From a bacterium (GTDB taxonomy: Bacteria > Patescibacteriota > Minisyncoccia > Minisyncoccales > Minisyncoccaceae): a stretch of DNA of 64,000 nucleotides. The position numbers and the translations under genes are program-made. How positions within the stretch are numbered: the stretch's first letter is position 1; every line of letters starts with the position of its first letter. The stretch covers positions 62,001-126,000 of the forward strand of contig JALOBW010000001.1 of assembly GCA_023228085.1 (NCBI GenBank), written 5' to 3'. The notes beneath the pieces were generated by a model. The model was not told where the DNA came from and ran no database searches. It worked only from the letters and a program-made list of their open reading frames with translations. Shown one piece after another: positions 25,642-33,502 of this stretch.

Positions 25642-25729
25642 GGAGAGGTGCAAGAGTGGTTTAACTGGCAGTCCTGGAAAGACTGTGTGCGGCAACGCAC
25701 CGAGGGTTCGAATCCCTCCTTCTCCGCCA
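25642..25729 (+). tRNA. tRNA-Ser (anticodon GGA)
   Basis: 88 nt including an encoded CCA. The acceptor stem GGAGAGG pairs with CTTCTCC and the discriminator is G. Anticodon stem CAGTC/GACTG with loop CTGGAAA gives anticodon GGA. The class II variable arm is GTGCG-GCAA-CGCAC and the T arm is GAGGG-TTCGAAT-CCCTC. Its 3' end is the left attachment site of the island that follows. Confidence 0.96.
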
Positions 25730-25775
25730 GATTACCAAGTTTGAACCTGCTTAAAATAAGGGGTTTTGGACAATA

Positions 25776-25808
25776 AAAAGCCGGTTTCGTTAGGAAGTCG
25801 GTTTTTTT
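25776..25808 (+). terminator. Terminator after tRNA-Ser
   Basis: AAAAGCCGGTTTC can pair with GGAAGTCGGTTTTT across a 4-nt loop (several G-U pairs), ending in T7. Confidence 0.7.
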
Positions 25809-25835
25809 GTGTAAATTTTTATGTAGTGGTATAAT
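25807..25835 (+). promoter_or_regulatory. Extended -10 promoter of the restriction-modification operon
   Basis: TGGTATAAT (extended -10; TATAAT at 25830-25835) with a weak -35 TTGTGT 17 nt upstream, overlapping the terminator T-run. It is 33 nt before the regulator gene. Confidence 0.6.
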
Positions 25836-25867
25836 ATAGTCAATGTATTTCAATCAAAGATAATTTT

Positions 25868-26065
25868 ATGTCCACAATCGGAAAAAATATAAAAAAACTA
25901 CGCGAACAAAAAGGAATATCACAAGATCGGCTATCAAAACTTGCTGATATTTCTTCAAATACTATTGCTAAGTTAGAATTAGACGACAGTCCAAACCCTA
26001 CCATTGATACTTTAAAAAAGATAGCTGATGCATTAAATGTTAAAATAGAACAATTAATTCAATAA
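25868..26065 (+). CDS. XRE-family transcriptional regulator (C-protein-like)
   Basis: A 65-aa single-domain HTH protein: IGKNIKKLREQKGISQDRLS with recognition helix SSNTIAKLELDDSPNPTIDT and KIADALNVKIEQLIQ. Size and position, 4 nt before the endonuclease gene, match controller (C) proteins that time endonuclease expression after entry of a restriction-modification system. No C-box was identified with certainty in the 30-nt leader. Confidence 0.85.
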   Translation: MSTIGKNIKKLREQKGISQDRLSKLADISSNTIAKLELDDSPNPTIDTLKKIADALNVKIEQLIQ

Positions 26066-26069
26066 AAAT

Positions 26070-26897
26070 ATGTCAAACGAAAAATTAGATAAAAAAGAGG
26101 CAATTAAATCTATAGTAAGAACAGCAGTGGAGGCCTATGCTACGGGATTTAAAGCTAGGCATGAGGGAGAAGTTGATAATCCAAATGGAGTTATTAATAT
26201 GAAAATCCATAACGTGTTTATTGCTGCGCTCGGATCAGATATTCAATATTACTCAGCTCTAGTTCGTTCACTCGATAGCTCTCTCGGAAATATGCTTGAA
26301 GGTATGGCAATAAATATTGCAAAATTGTTTTATGAAGTAAGTAAAAGTGTTGAAGGAAATTTATATCCCGAACAAACATCAAAAATTGCTGAGTTATTAG
26401 AGGGGTATAAAAATACTAAAAATCCTTTAGTTCCCCAACTTTCCCATTATGAAGAAATCAGAAACATTAAACCGAATCCGAACGCTAAACTAAAATCTAA
26501 AGTCCATGTTAGCGATTATTATCTTGTTGACAAAGAGACAAACACCCACCATTTAATTGAGTTAAAAATTGGCGGTGATTTGGATAACAAAAAAGCAAGA
26601 TCGGAAAAAGAAGCAATTTTTGAACAATATGCCATCCTTTCTAACTCCCTAGGTAAAGGTGCAAAAATCACTGCACATTTTGCGACAGCTTATAATAGAT
26701 TTGGTGAAGACAAAGAATGGAAACAAGGGCGTGTTTTGCAATTTTTCTCAAAAGACGAGCTTTTGATTGGTAAAGATTTTTGGAATTTTGTTTGTAAATC
26801 AAATGACGGGTATGAATTAGTCTTAAATACCTATAAAGAGAACGCATATTTGATTACTAAGGCGTTAGAATCTATAAAAAAGACTTATTTAGATTAA
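26070..26897 (+). CDS. Type II restriction endonuclease, PD-(D/E)XK fold, possibly TdeIII-like
   Basis: A 275-aa protein. The middle part HNVFIAALGSDIQYYSALVR followed by SLDSSLGNMLEGMAINIAKL resembles the SL(N/D)(T/S)xxG...E..A..IA pattern of the TdeIII/MjaII-type endonucleases. The catalytic core is probably VSDYYLVDKETNTHHLIELK (Asp ... Glu-Leu-Lys, about 168-187). It is followed 2 nt later by the first methyltransferase gene. The cleavage role is well supported by context; the family assignment is tentative, and because its partners are adenine methyltransferases a GGNCC specificity should not be assumed. Confidence 0.7.
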   Translation: MSNEKLDKKEAIKSIVRTAVEAYATGFKARHEGEVDNPNGVINMKIHNVFIAALGSDIQYYSALVRSLDSSLGNMLEGMAINIAKLFYEVSKSVEGNLYPEQTSKIAELLEGYKNTKNPLVPQLSHYEEIRNIKPNPNAKLKSKVHVSDYYLVDKETNTHHLIELKIGGDLDNKKARSEKEAIFEQYAILSNSLGKGAKITAHFATAYNRFGEDKEWKQGRVLQFFSKDELLIGKDFWNFVCKSNDGYELVLNTYKENAYLITKALESIKKTYLD

Positions 26898-26899
26898 TT

Positions 26900-28021
26900 A
26901 TGCAAACACTTATTAAGTGGCCGGGTGGCAAAACAAAAGAATATCCATATATCAAGGATTTAATTCCAGCTTTTGATCGTTACATTGAGCCATTTTTTGG
27001 TGGTGGGGCAATTTTTTTCCAGCTTAAACCTAAAAAGGCTGTTATCAATGATATTTGTTCGGAGCTTACAAATTTTTATTCCTTGCTTAAAGAAGGAAAA
27101 CAAAGAGAACTGTTCAAAAAAGAATTATACGACTATGTAAATAATTGGGAAAAGATCCCAAGATATATTAGTGTATTCGAAAATAAAATTGTAACACTTT
27201 ACGACCTATATAAGCACGATAAAATTTCAAAATTAGAACTATCCACAAAAGTAAATTCAATTCTTAAAAAAGAAGAGGATCGTTTTAATGGACTTTTCCA
27301 TAAAGAATTTTGCCTAGATGAACAGAATTTACTTAAACAAATTACTTCAAATTTAATTTCAAAGATTTCTAGAACCAAAGAGATAGAAAAACAAAGAGGT
27401 AAATTGCCTGATGGCGATTTACAAAAAAATATCGAAACAGCATTTAGGAGCGGTTTTTATATGCACTTTCGTGACGTTATGAATTACAATGGTAGCAAAT
27501 TTCCGACTAATCTTCCCAAAAAAATTGCAAATTATTATTTCATTCGTGAGTTTTGTTACGCCTCGATGTTTCGCTTTAATAGCAATGGTCATTTTAACAT
27601 TCCTTATGGTGGAATTGCTTACAATAAAAAAGATTTTCGAAGTAAAGTTAATCATATTTTTAGCGAGGAGGTAAAAAATATTTTTAAAAATACAATTATC
27701 AAAAATCAAGACTTTGAAAAGATTTTTAGTGAATATAAATTCACCAAGAAAGATTTTATATTTCTAGATCCGCCATATGATACAGATTTTAGTGATTATG
27801 AAAAAGCATCTTTTGATAAAAAAGATCAAGAACGTTTAGCGAAATGTCTTTACAAAACAAAAGCTAATTTTATTCTTATAATTAAAAAAACTCCTTTTAT
27901 TTATAGTTTATATAAAAATAAAAAAGGAATAAAAATTGATAAATTTGATAAAACCTATCTCTATAATGTAAAGGGACGAAACGACAGAGATGTTGAACAT
28001 CTCGTTATTTACAATTTTTAG
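26900..28021 (+). CDS. D12-class (Dam-like) DNA adenine methyltransferase
   Basis: A 373-aa protein with the D12 order of motifs: KWPGGKTKEYPYIKDLIP and YIEPFFGGGAIFFQL (SAM-binding motif I, about 33-47), NDICSELTNFYSLL, and catalytic motif IV FLDPPYDTDFSDY (DPPY). It is about 100 residues longer than E. coli Dam because of a helical insertion between motifs (about 65-185), probably the target-recognition region. It methylates adenine N6 in a short recognition site to protect against the partner nuclease. It starts 2 nt after the endonuclease gene and ends 2 nt before the next methyltransferase. Confidence 0.92.
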   Translation: MQTLIKWPGGKTKEYPYIKDLIPAFDRYIEPFFGGGAIFFQLKPKKAVINDICSELTNFYSLLKEGKQRELFKKELYDYVNNWEKIPRYISVFENKIVTLYDLYKHDKISKLELSTKVNSILKKEEDRFNGLFHKEFCLDEQNLLKQITSNLISKISRTKEIEKQRGKLPDGDLQKNIETAFRSGFYMHFRDVMNYNGSKFPTNLPKKIANYYFIREFCYASMFRFNSNGHFNIPYGGIAYNKKDFRSKVNHIFSEEVKNIFKNTIIKNQDFEKIFSEYKFTKKDFIFLDPPYDTDFSDYEKASFDKKDQERLAKCLYKTKANFILIIKKTPFIYSLYKNKKGIKIDKFDKTYLYNVKGRNDRDVEHLVIYNF

Positions 28022-28023
28022 TT

Positions 28024-28809
28024 ATGCAAAAATTACTTAACACAATTATACATGGTGATTGTCTTGTTGAAATGAAAAATATTCCAGATAATTCTGTTGA
28101 TTTAATTTTTGCTGACCCGCCATATTATTTACAGCTTCCGAAAGGGAAAAGGCTTAAACGATCCAATGGCACAGAAATTATCCCAGTTGATAATGAATGG
28201 GATAGCTTTGAGAGCTATGATCATTATGACAGTTTTACTCATACTTGGATTAGCGAGTGCCAGAGAATTTTAAAACCAACAGGAACTTTTTGGGTTATTG
28301 GCATGTACCATAATATTTTTCGTGTTGGGACGATTATGCAAAATCTTGGTATGTGGTTTTTAAATGATGTTATTTGGGTAAAAACCGATGCTTTACCAAA
28401 TTTGAATGGCCGTAGATTTACTAATAACCACGAAACATTAATTTGGTCAGTGAAAAACAAGGATTGTAAAAGATATACTTTTAACTATGAATTAATGAAA
28501 AAGCTAAATGGTGGAAAACAAATGAAAGACACGGATTGGATTTTTGGTTTATGCAAAGGCAATGAACGGCTCAAAGATGAAAATGGAATAAAAGCCCACC
28601 CAACGCAAAAACCTCTCAAACTAATACAGCAAATAGTTTTAGCCGCCAGCAACAAGGGTGATATTGTTTTTGATCCATTTATGGGAAGTGGAACAACCGC
28701 AATTGTCGCTGAAGCTTTGGGTCGAAAATGGTTTGGGATTGAAAAGGATGCAAAATATATACAACTTGCAATAAATAGAGTAAGGGATTTTGCAAAAAAG
28801 AAAGTATGA
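28024..28809 (+). CDS. Beta-class DNA methyltransferase (DpnA/HinfI-like, N6-adenine or N4-cytosine)
   Basis: A 261-aa protein. IHGDCLVEMKNIPDNSVDLI precedes the catalytic ADPPYYLQLP (motif IV first), then a target-recognition region (RRFTNNHETLIWSVK) and, at the C-terminus, the SAM motif DPFMGSGTTAIVAEALGRKW with FGIEKD. This circular order defines the beta class (M.HinfI, CcrM, M.DpnA). Two adenine-type methyltransferases of D12 and beta class in one operon recall DpnM/DpnA, but the nuclease here is not DpnII-like. It overlaps the next gene by 4 nt. Confidence 0.9.
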   Translation: MQKLLNTIIHGDCLVEMKNIPDNSVDLIFADPPYYLQLPKGKRLKRSNGTEIIPVDNEWDSFESYDHYDSFTHTWISECQRILKPTGTFWVIGMYHNIFRVGTIMQNLGMWFLNDVIWVKTDALPNLNGRRFTNNHETLIWSVKNKDCKRYTFNYELMKKLNGGKQMKDTDWIFGLCKGNERLKDENGIKAHPTQKPLKLIQQIVLAASNKGDIVFDPFMGSGTTAIVAEALGRKWFGIEKDAKYIQLAINRVRDFAKKKV

Positions 28810-31022
28810 AAATTAAAAAGATACAATCCATTAATTTTGGAACATTTAAAAACTTTCAATGGAATGGGACTGTTCCAGAATTTCATGACAAAGTAAATAT
28901 TTTATTGGGTTGGAACGGATGTGGAAAGACAATTATTTCACGACTCTTACGGTCTTACGAAAAAGGGGTTATCGAAACTGGTAGTAGGATAGATGGAGCT
29001 ATCTTTACAGTTGGATTTGATACTGGCTCGAAAAAACAAGATGAACTTTCTGGCTACGAAAACAAGATTCGAGTTTTTAATGAGGATTATATAAAAGAGA
29101 TTATTGATCAAACCCATTTGAAATATGTTGTTGCTATAGGTACACCAGAAGTGGATTTTTCAAAGAAACAGAAAGAATTAGATGACGCTAAGGGTGAATT
29201 AGGTAAACTTCCGCAATGCAAAAATGAATATGATGATATCTCCGAAAAAGTCTCAAAACATATTAGGACAATAAGTGGTATAGGTCATATCAAAAAAGAT
29301 CCTGTGGTTGAAAGCAACGGAGTATTTAACTCATATTTCAAATCTTCTTTCGAAAAAAGAGTGGATTGGTTAACAAAGCAAATTGAACAAGGAAAACAGT
29401 TAGAAAATTTTATACAAAGTGAAGATGAATTGAAAAATCTTCTAGCAACACTTTCAAATTTATCTGAAAAAGAAAGAGAATATAAGATTCTTAAAAAATG
29501 GAATGACTGGATAATTGAAAAACTCGAAAAAATAAATAGATACTTGAAATTTAGTCCAGTTTACGAAAAATCTGCTAGGTTGAGTGGTTATCCTGACGGA
29601 GGAAAGGAGGAAGACTGGATCAGGGGCGGTTTAGATTTACACAAACTCTCGAATAAGAGTGAACAACTTAGCACATGTCTTTTTTGTGGCTCAAAAATTC
29701 AAAATAGAGATGAGCTATTAAAGCACTTTTCTAATGATGTTATCGAATTAAATAACACCCTAGAAGCCATGGGTAAAAGTGCCGAAGATGCTTTAAGAGA
29801 AATTACCACCTGCGAAACTTTCTATACTTCAGAAAAGACAACGATGGAAACCTTTTTCGCTTCGTTACAAGAGAAGATAAAATCTAAAAAAGAGAATAAA
29901 ATCAAAGAAGTTGATTCATGTGCATTTGATAATCTTTTCATTAACGAAGAAGTCTTTGAGGTTGATAAAACCGCATGGACTGTTGAGATACATCATGTTG
30001 CGACCGAATATCAAAAGTATCTTGATAAAAAGAAAGTTTATGAAGATTGCTTAAAAAGTCGATTGGATAAAAATAATGAAATTAAAAATATAGAACAGGA
30101 ACTGAAAGAGCTTAAAAGGAAAGCAAAAAATGTTCAAATTCCTGCTGATAGAATAAATAAACTATTGGCATCAACTTTTCCTTATAAAAAAATTGAGCTC
30201 GATGATTCGACTGAAGAAATTGGGTATGTTTTGAAAAGAGATGGCGTTGAGTGTAGTTTAGATAGTTTAAGTGAGGGTGAAAGGAACTTTCTAGCGCTTG
30301 CCTATTTTTTGCTTTCAATTAACGACGAAGAGAATAAGCTAGACAACGATGCCGTTATTGTTATAGACGATCCTGTTTCTAGTCTTGATTCTGATTCTCT
30401 TTTTCAAGTTTATGCAATTTTAGCTGGTGAGATTGAACGAAATAATAACCGTCAATATTTTGTCTTTACTCATAATTTAGATTTCTTCGGGCATCTGCTT
30501 CAAAATTACAAGAAATCAGACGGAAAAATAAAAGATGATTTAGTTAGTTTTTATCAGATCAGCATGAATAGTTCAGGCTCGGTAATAAAAATACTTAATG
30601 AAAGTTTTAAAAACTATAGGTCTGATTATCTGTACGCAATTACTAAATTGAATGAGATTAAAGACAGCACAAATTTAGATGATGCGATATTAGCCGCCAA
30701 TTTACTTCGACGATCCATTGAAACTTTTTTACATTTTAAATATGGACATGGGGATTTAAAAAGCAAACTAACGCAATTATATGCACACTACAAGAAGGTT
30801 AAATTGGGAAACTCAAACCCTACAGAAAAAGACGGAATTGAACAAGAAGTGAGCCAAGAAGAAAAAGTAATGTATCGTTTTATCAATCACGGCTCACATG
30901 AATTTTTAGGGCTTGAAAAGTATGACATAACAGTATTACAAGGTAGTAAACAGAGAATTGAAAATTATCTGAATGTAATTAAGAGTGTCGATAAAGATCA
31001 TTATGATACCTTCGGTGTCTGA
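28806..31022 (+). CDS. AAA_13/SMC-like ATPase, RloC/PrrC-related
   Basis: A 738-aa protein. Walker A GWNGCGKT lies at 35-42. A coiled coil is interrupted by a zinc-hook-type motif CLFCGSKI (Cys291, Cys294) in the position of a Rad50/RloC hook. Then come a second coiled coil, the ABC signature LSEGERNFLALAYFLL (488-503), Walker B VIVIDDPVSSLDSD (517-530) and switch FVFTHNLDFF. The C-terminal domain after residue 575 contains LLRRSIETFLHF (Arg635...Glu639) and RFINHGSHEF (His695, His698), which could form the Arg-x3-Glu/His triad of anticodon nucleases of the PrrC/RloC group. It is the last gene of the restriction-modification operon (4-nt overlap), consistent with a backup defence effector. 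The nuclease activity is inference. Confidence 0.78.
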   Translation: MKIKKIQSINFGTFKNFQWNGTVPEFHDKVNILLGWNGCGKTIISRLLRSYEKGVIETGSRIDGAIFTVGFDTGSKKQDELSGYENKIRVFNEDYIKEIIDQTHLKYVVAIGTPEVDFSKKQKELDDAKGELGKLPQCKNEYDDISEKVSKHIRTISGIGHIKKDPVVESNGVFNSYFKSSFEKRVDWLTKQIEQGKQLENFIQSEDELKNLLATLSNLSEKEREYKILKKWNDWIIEKLEKINRYLKFSPVYEKSARLSGYPDGGKEEDWIRGGLDLHKLSNKSEQLSTCLFCGSKIQNRDELLKHFSNDVIELNNTLEAMGKSAEDALREITTCETFYTSEKTTMETFFASLQEKIKSKKENKIKEVDSCAFDNLFINEEVFEVDKTAWTVEIHHVATEYQKYLDKKKVYEDCLKSRLDKNNEIKNIEQELKELKRKAKNVQIPADRINKLLASTFPYKKIELDDSTEEIGYVLKRDGVECSLDSLSEGERNFLALAYFLLSINDEENKLDNDAVIVIDDPVSSLDSDSLFQVYAILAGEIERNNNRQYFVFTHNLDFFGHLLQNYKKSDGKIKDDLVSFYQISMNSSGSVIKILNESFKNYRSDYLYAITKLNEIKDSTNLDDAILAANLLRRSIETFLHFKYGHGDLKSKLTQLYAHYKKVKLGNSNPTEKDGIEQEVSQEEKVMYRFINHGSHEFLGLEKYDITVLQGSKQRIENYLNVIKSVDKDHYDTFGV

Positions 31023-31460
31023 ATAATAAAATAACAAGATTAAATTGAATAATCCACCTCATTTTTACTCTTAATCGACTTCGGTTTAGGCGTCTCAAAC
31101 CATTCTGGGTGAACTTTGAATATTTTCCTTAATTCCGTTATACTTTTATCAATATCCTTGAATTTTAGCCACTTTTTCGGTTCAAACTTCGGGACATCGT
31201 CACCGCCTTCGCCTCGCCGAAGCTCGGCTTCGGCGGACATAGGTCCGCTGAAAACGAGCGAAAGCAGGCAATAAAAAGAGTATCTAAAATATTTTTGTTG
31301 AACAACATAGTTGGTGGGATTTGAAGGCACAGGGCTGACTGAGCCCGAGCCAGGATTGCGAAGCAATGGCGAAAGATTGACTGAATCTTGAGGCGGGTTT
31401 TTAGTGAAACCAGTAGGATTTACTAAAAATTAGAATTTTCAGCAGGAAAATATTTAAGGA
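31023..31460. other. Non-coding or decayed segment at right end of island
   Basis: About 440 bp without a credible gene. A leftward frame (31040-31366) encodes 108 aa, of which only the last 50 (FEPKKWLKFKDIDKSITELR...) look protein-like; it has no ribosome-binding site and its first half is Gly/Ser/Pro-rich low-quality sequence. A strong 9-bp hairpin CGCCGAAGC-TCG-GCTTCGGCG lies at 31215-31235. It may contain remnants of the element's own recombination functions, but nothing recognisable is left. Confidence 0.5.
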
Positions 31461-31479
31461 CGAATCCCTCCTTCTCCGC
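31461..31479. repeat. Right attachment site (attR), copy of tRNA-Ser 3' end
   Basis: CGAATCCCTCCTTCTCCGC is identical to 25709-25727. It is followed by AGTGC instead of the CCAG found after the intact tRNA, and the bases before it do not continue the T arm. Confidence 0.8.
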
Positions 31480-31510
31480 AGTGCAAAGGACGGGAAGGTT
31501 TAAAAAAGCA

Positions 31511-31562
31511 AAAAACCGCCATAGAGGCGGCTTTTGTTTTTAATCGGTCTAAATGGTATAAT
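31511..31562 (+). promoter_or_regulatory. Terminator followed by promoter of MFS gene
   Basis: Hairpin CCGCC-ATAGA-GGCGG (31516-31530) with flanking A and T runs, probably the original tRNA-Ser terminator displaced by the island. TTGTTT (31534-31539), 17 nt and TATAAT (31557-31562, extended TGG) then form the promoter for the gene at 31593. Confidence 0.65.
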
Positions 31563-31592
31563 CCTAATTAATATAAGAATAAAAATAAGTTT

Positions 31593-32189
31593 ATGCAAAT
31601 ACCTTTCACTAGTAAAAAACAGGGAGGATTCTTTTCTTTTAATAAACAGATCAAGATATTACTTATGACGAATGGGACAATACTTGCTGCTACCGCAATG
31701 CTTGGACCTATTTATGCTCTTTTTGTGGAAAAAATTGGAGGAAGTATTTTGGATACCAGTTATGCCTTCTGTACTTATGCCTTTGCTGCCGCTGTCACAA
31801 CTCTTATTTCTGGTAGATATGTAGATAAATTAAAAGAAAACGAACTAGTTCTTGTGTGTGGATACCTGATTATTGGGATGGCTTTTTTTGGATATCTTTT
31901 TGTTAATTCAATATGGGGACTACTAATCGTTCAGGTTTTGATTGGTTTTGGAGAAGCAATTTATGCTCCAGCATTTGATGCTCTGTATTCAAAACACCTT
32001 GATGGAAGGCAGGCGGGAAGAGAGTGGGGAGCGTGGGAATCCATATATTATTTTATGATTTCATTCGGAGCAATCACAGGCGGATTCTTAGTTGTGACTT
32101 TTGGATTTAGTACAATGTTTATAATAATGGGCTGCCTTTGTTTCTTGAGCGCATTGTATATTTTTAGGTTGCCACGAAAAGTACTATAA
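31593..32189 (+). CDS. Half-size MFS transporter-like protein (6 TM)
   Basis: A 198-aa protein with six hydrophobic segments: LLMTNGTILAATAMLGPIYA, LDTSYAFCTYAFAAAVTTLI, LVLVCGYLIIGMAFFGYLFV, IWGLLIVQVLIGFGEAIYAP, YFMISFGAITGGFLVVTFGF and MFIIMGCLCFLSALYIFRLP. The MFS A-motif-like loop GRYVDKLKEN lies between helices 2 and 3. Full MFS proteins have twelve helices; no second half follows. It may act as a homodimer, or be the relic of a larger carrier; similar short versions seem to be common in CPR. The substrate is unknown. Confidence 0.8.
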   Translation: MQIPFTSKKQGGFFSFNKQIKILLMTNGTILAATAMLGPIYALFVEKIGGSILDTSYAFCTYAFAAAVTTLISGRYVDKLKENELVLVCGYLIIGMAFFGYLFVNSIWGLLIVQVLIGFGEAIYAPAFDALYSKHLDGRQAGREWGAWESIYYFMISFGAITGGFLVVTFGFSTMFIIMGCLCFLSALYIFRLPRKVL

Positions 32190-32219
32190 TTAAAACAGAA
32201 AGTAAAATTAACCAAAAAT

Positions 32220-32677
32220 ATGAATAAAGCAATATTGGTAGTACTAGTAATCCTGGTTGTTGGCGGTGGGATTGCTTATTGGAGCAATGTATCAAATAAA
32301 AATGAAAACCCAACTCTTCAAACTAACGATAATAATACATCAAAGAATAATGATGAAAAAAGATAGAAGATAATTATTGTGAAAAAAATGGAGGAACAGT
32401 AAAAATAGAAAAAAGACCAAGTGGTTCCGAATATAGATTGTGCTATTTTGATGATAATCGTGCATGCGAAGAAGAGGCTATGAAAAGTGGCGAATGTCCA
32501 ATTGGAGGAGTTAAAACAACTGGATATGATAATATCTACCAAAGGTTTTGCGCTTGGTCTGGTGGAAGTACTATTGCCGAAACAAATGCACGTTGTACTT
32601 TTAAGGATGGTTCATATTGTAGCACAGAGGAATATTATTTTGAAACTTGCCATAAAGGAGCAATAAAGGTGAAATAA
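32220..32677 (+). pseudogene. Exported protein with two DUF333-like Cys repeats, interrupted by a frameshift
   Basis: Two frames join: 32220-32366 encodes a 48-aa start with a TM/signal segment (MNKAILVVLVILVVGGGIAY) and an Asn-rich linker ending at TAG. From about 32359 the -1 frame continues as KKIEDNYCEKNGG... to 32677 without a start codon of its own. The second part holds two related Cys units (YCEKNGG...CYFDDNRACEEEAM...C and FCAWSGG...CTFKDGSYCSTEEY...C) like the DUF333 fold. One extra A in the A6 run at 32356-32361 would restore a single frame. It is a recent mutation, an assembly error in a homopolymer, or slippage. Confidence 0.65.
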
Positions 32678-32741
32678 AAGCAAAAGTGTAGAAAAAATAA
32701 ATTGTGTTATAATAAGAAAATAAGTAATAAAACAAAAAACA

Positions 32742-33470
32742 ATGAGATTAAATGGTAAAGTAGCTATAGTCACAGGAGCTTCTTCTGGTTTAGGAAAAGC
32801 AATCGCTGAGATGTTTGTAAAAGAAGGAGCTAAGGTTATTTTTTCTGATATAAATCCATACGATGGAATTTTGGATAAGAATGCAATATTTAAAAAAGCA
32901 GATACCTCAAAAGACAAAGATGTAAGAAAACTAGTAGACTTGGCTGTGTCTAAATTTGGCAGACTAGATATTATGGTAAATAACGCAGGGATTGGGCTAA
33001 CGGGCGAAATTAGTAATATGTCTGATGATGTTTGGAACAAGGTAATCGCTGTTAATCTAAATGGAGTATTTTATGGAGTTCGCAGCGCAGCTGCCTATAT
33101 GAAAGAGAATAAAATAAAGGGGTCTATTATAAATATGGCTTCTATTTTGGGGCAAGTTGGATTTAGGGGAGCAGGAGCTTACTGCAGCACAAAAGGAGCT
33201 GTAAATCAATTAACTAAAACAGCGTCATTAGAATTAGCCCCTTACGGAATAAGGGTAAATTCTATTGCTCCGGGTTTTATTGAAACTGGAATGACAAAAG
33301 GAATAAAAAAGGACAAAAAAGCAAACGCAGCCATCATTGGGGCTACTCCTTTGGGGCATATGGGAGAACCGAATGATATTGCTTATGCTGCTTTATATCT
33401 AGCCTCCGAAGAATCAAAATTTGTCACAGGGTCTGTTTTGTATGTTGATGGAGGATGGACAGCCCAGTAA
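32742..33470 (+). CDS. Short-chain dehydrogenase/reductase (FabG-like)
   Basis: A 242-aa classical SDR. It has TGASSGLG (11-18) for NAD(P), NNAG (80-83), catalytic Ser134 (NMASILGQ), Tyr147 and Lys151 (YCSTK), and VNSIAPGFIETGM after the active site. The C-terminus GSVLYVDGGWTAQ is standard. The length and motifs fit FabG or 3-hydroxyacyl/sugar dehydrogenases; no fatty-acid genes are near, so the substrate cannot be named. Confidence 0.92.
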   Translation: MRLNGKVAIVTGASSGLGKAIAEMFVKEGAKVIFSDINPYDGILDKNAIFKKADTSKDKDVRKLVDLAVSKFGRLDIMVNNAGIGLTGEISNMSDDVWNKVIAVNLNGVFYGVRSAAAYMKENKIKGSIINMASILGQVGFRGAGAYCSTKGAVNQLTKTASLELAPYGIRVNSIAPGFIETGMTKGIKKDKKANAAIIGATPLGHMGEPNDIAYAALYLASEESKFVTGSVLYVDGGWTAQ

Positions 33471-33502
33471 TTTTTTTAAATAATTAATAATAAAAAAAGA
33501 AT

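Larger units (their letters stand above)
25709..31479. mobile_element. Genomic island inserted at tRNA-Ser
   Basis: The 19-bp sequence CGAATCCCTCCTTCTCCGC, the 3' end of tRNA-Ser (25709-25727), recurs at 31461-31479 with no tRNA around it. This is the footprint of site-specific integration at a tRNA. The 5.7 kb between hold only defence-type cargo: XRE regulator, restriction endonuclease, two adenine methyltransferases and an SMC-like ATPase, all on + and tightly packed. No integrase is present, so the element is either mobilised in trans or has lost it. The left copy carries CCA, the right copy does not. Confidence 0.78.

Noticed and set aside
25635..25853. Leftward frame GFEPSVRCRTQSFQDCQLNH over the tRNA
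   Set aside because: It is antisense to tRNA-Ser; a familiar false annotation.
26070..26897. GGNCC specificity of the endonuclease, which would cut the GGTCC in the RAYT-type repeats
   Set aside because: The neighbouring methyltransferases look adenine-specific and GGNCC need not contain adenine; the family match is too loose for a specificity claim.
31040..31366. Leftward frame of 108 aa at the island end as a real gene
   Set aside because: No ribosome-binding site and a poor first half; the last 50 residues could be a remnant, so it is only described within the segment.
32348..32366. Programmed -1 frameshift of the A AAA AAG type in the DUF333-like gene
   Set aside because: The heptamer is present but in the wrong phase relative to the zero frame; simple indel or polymerase slippage is more likely.
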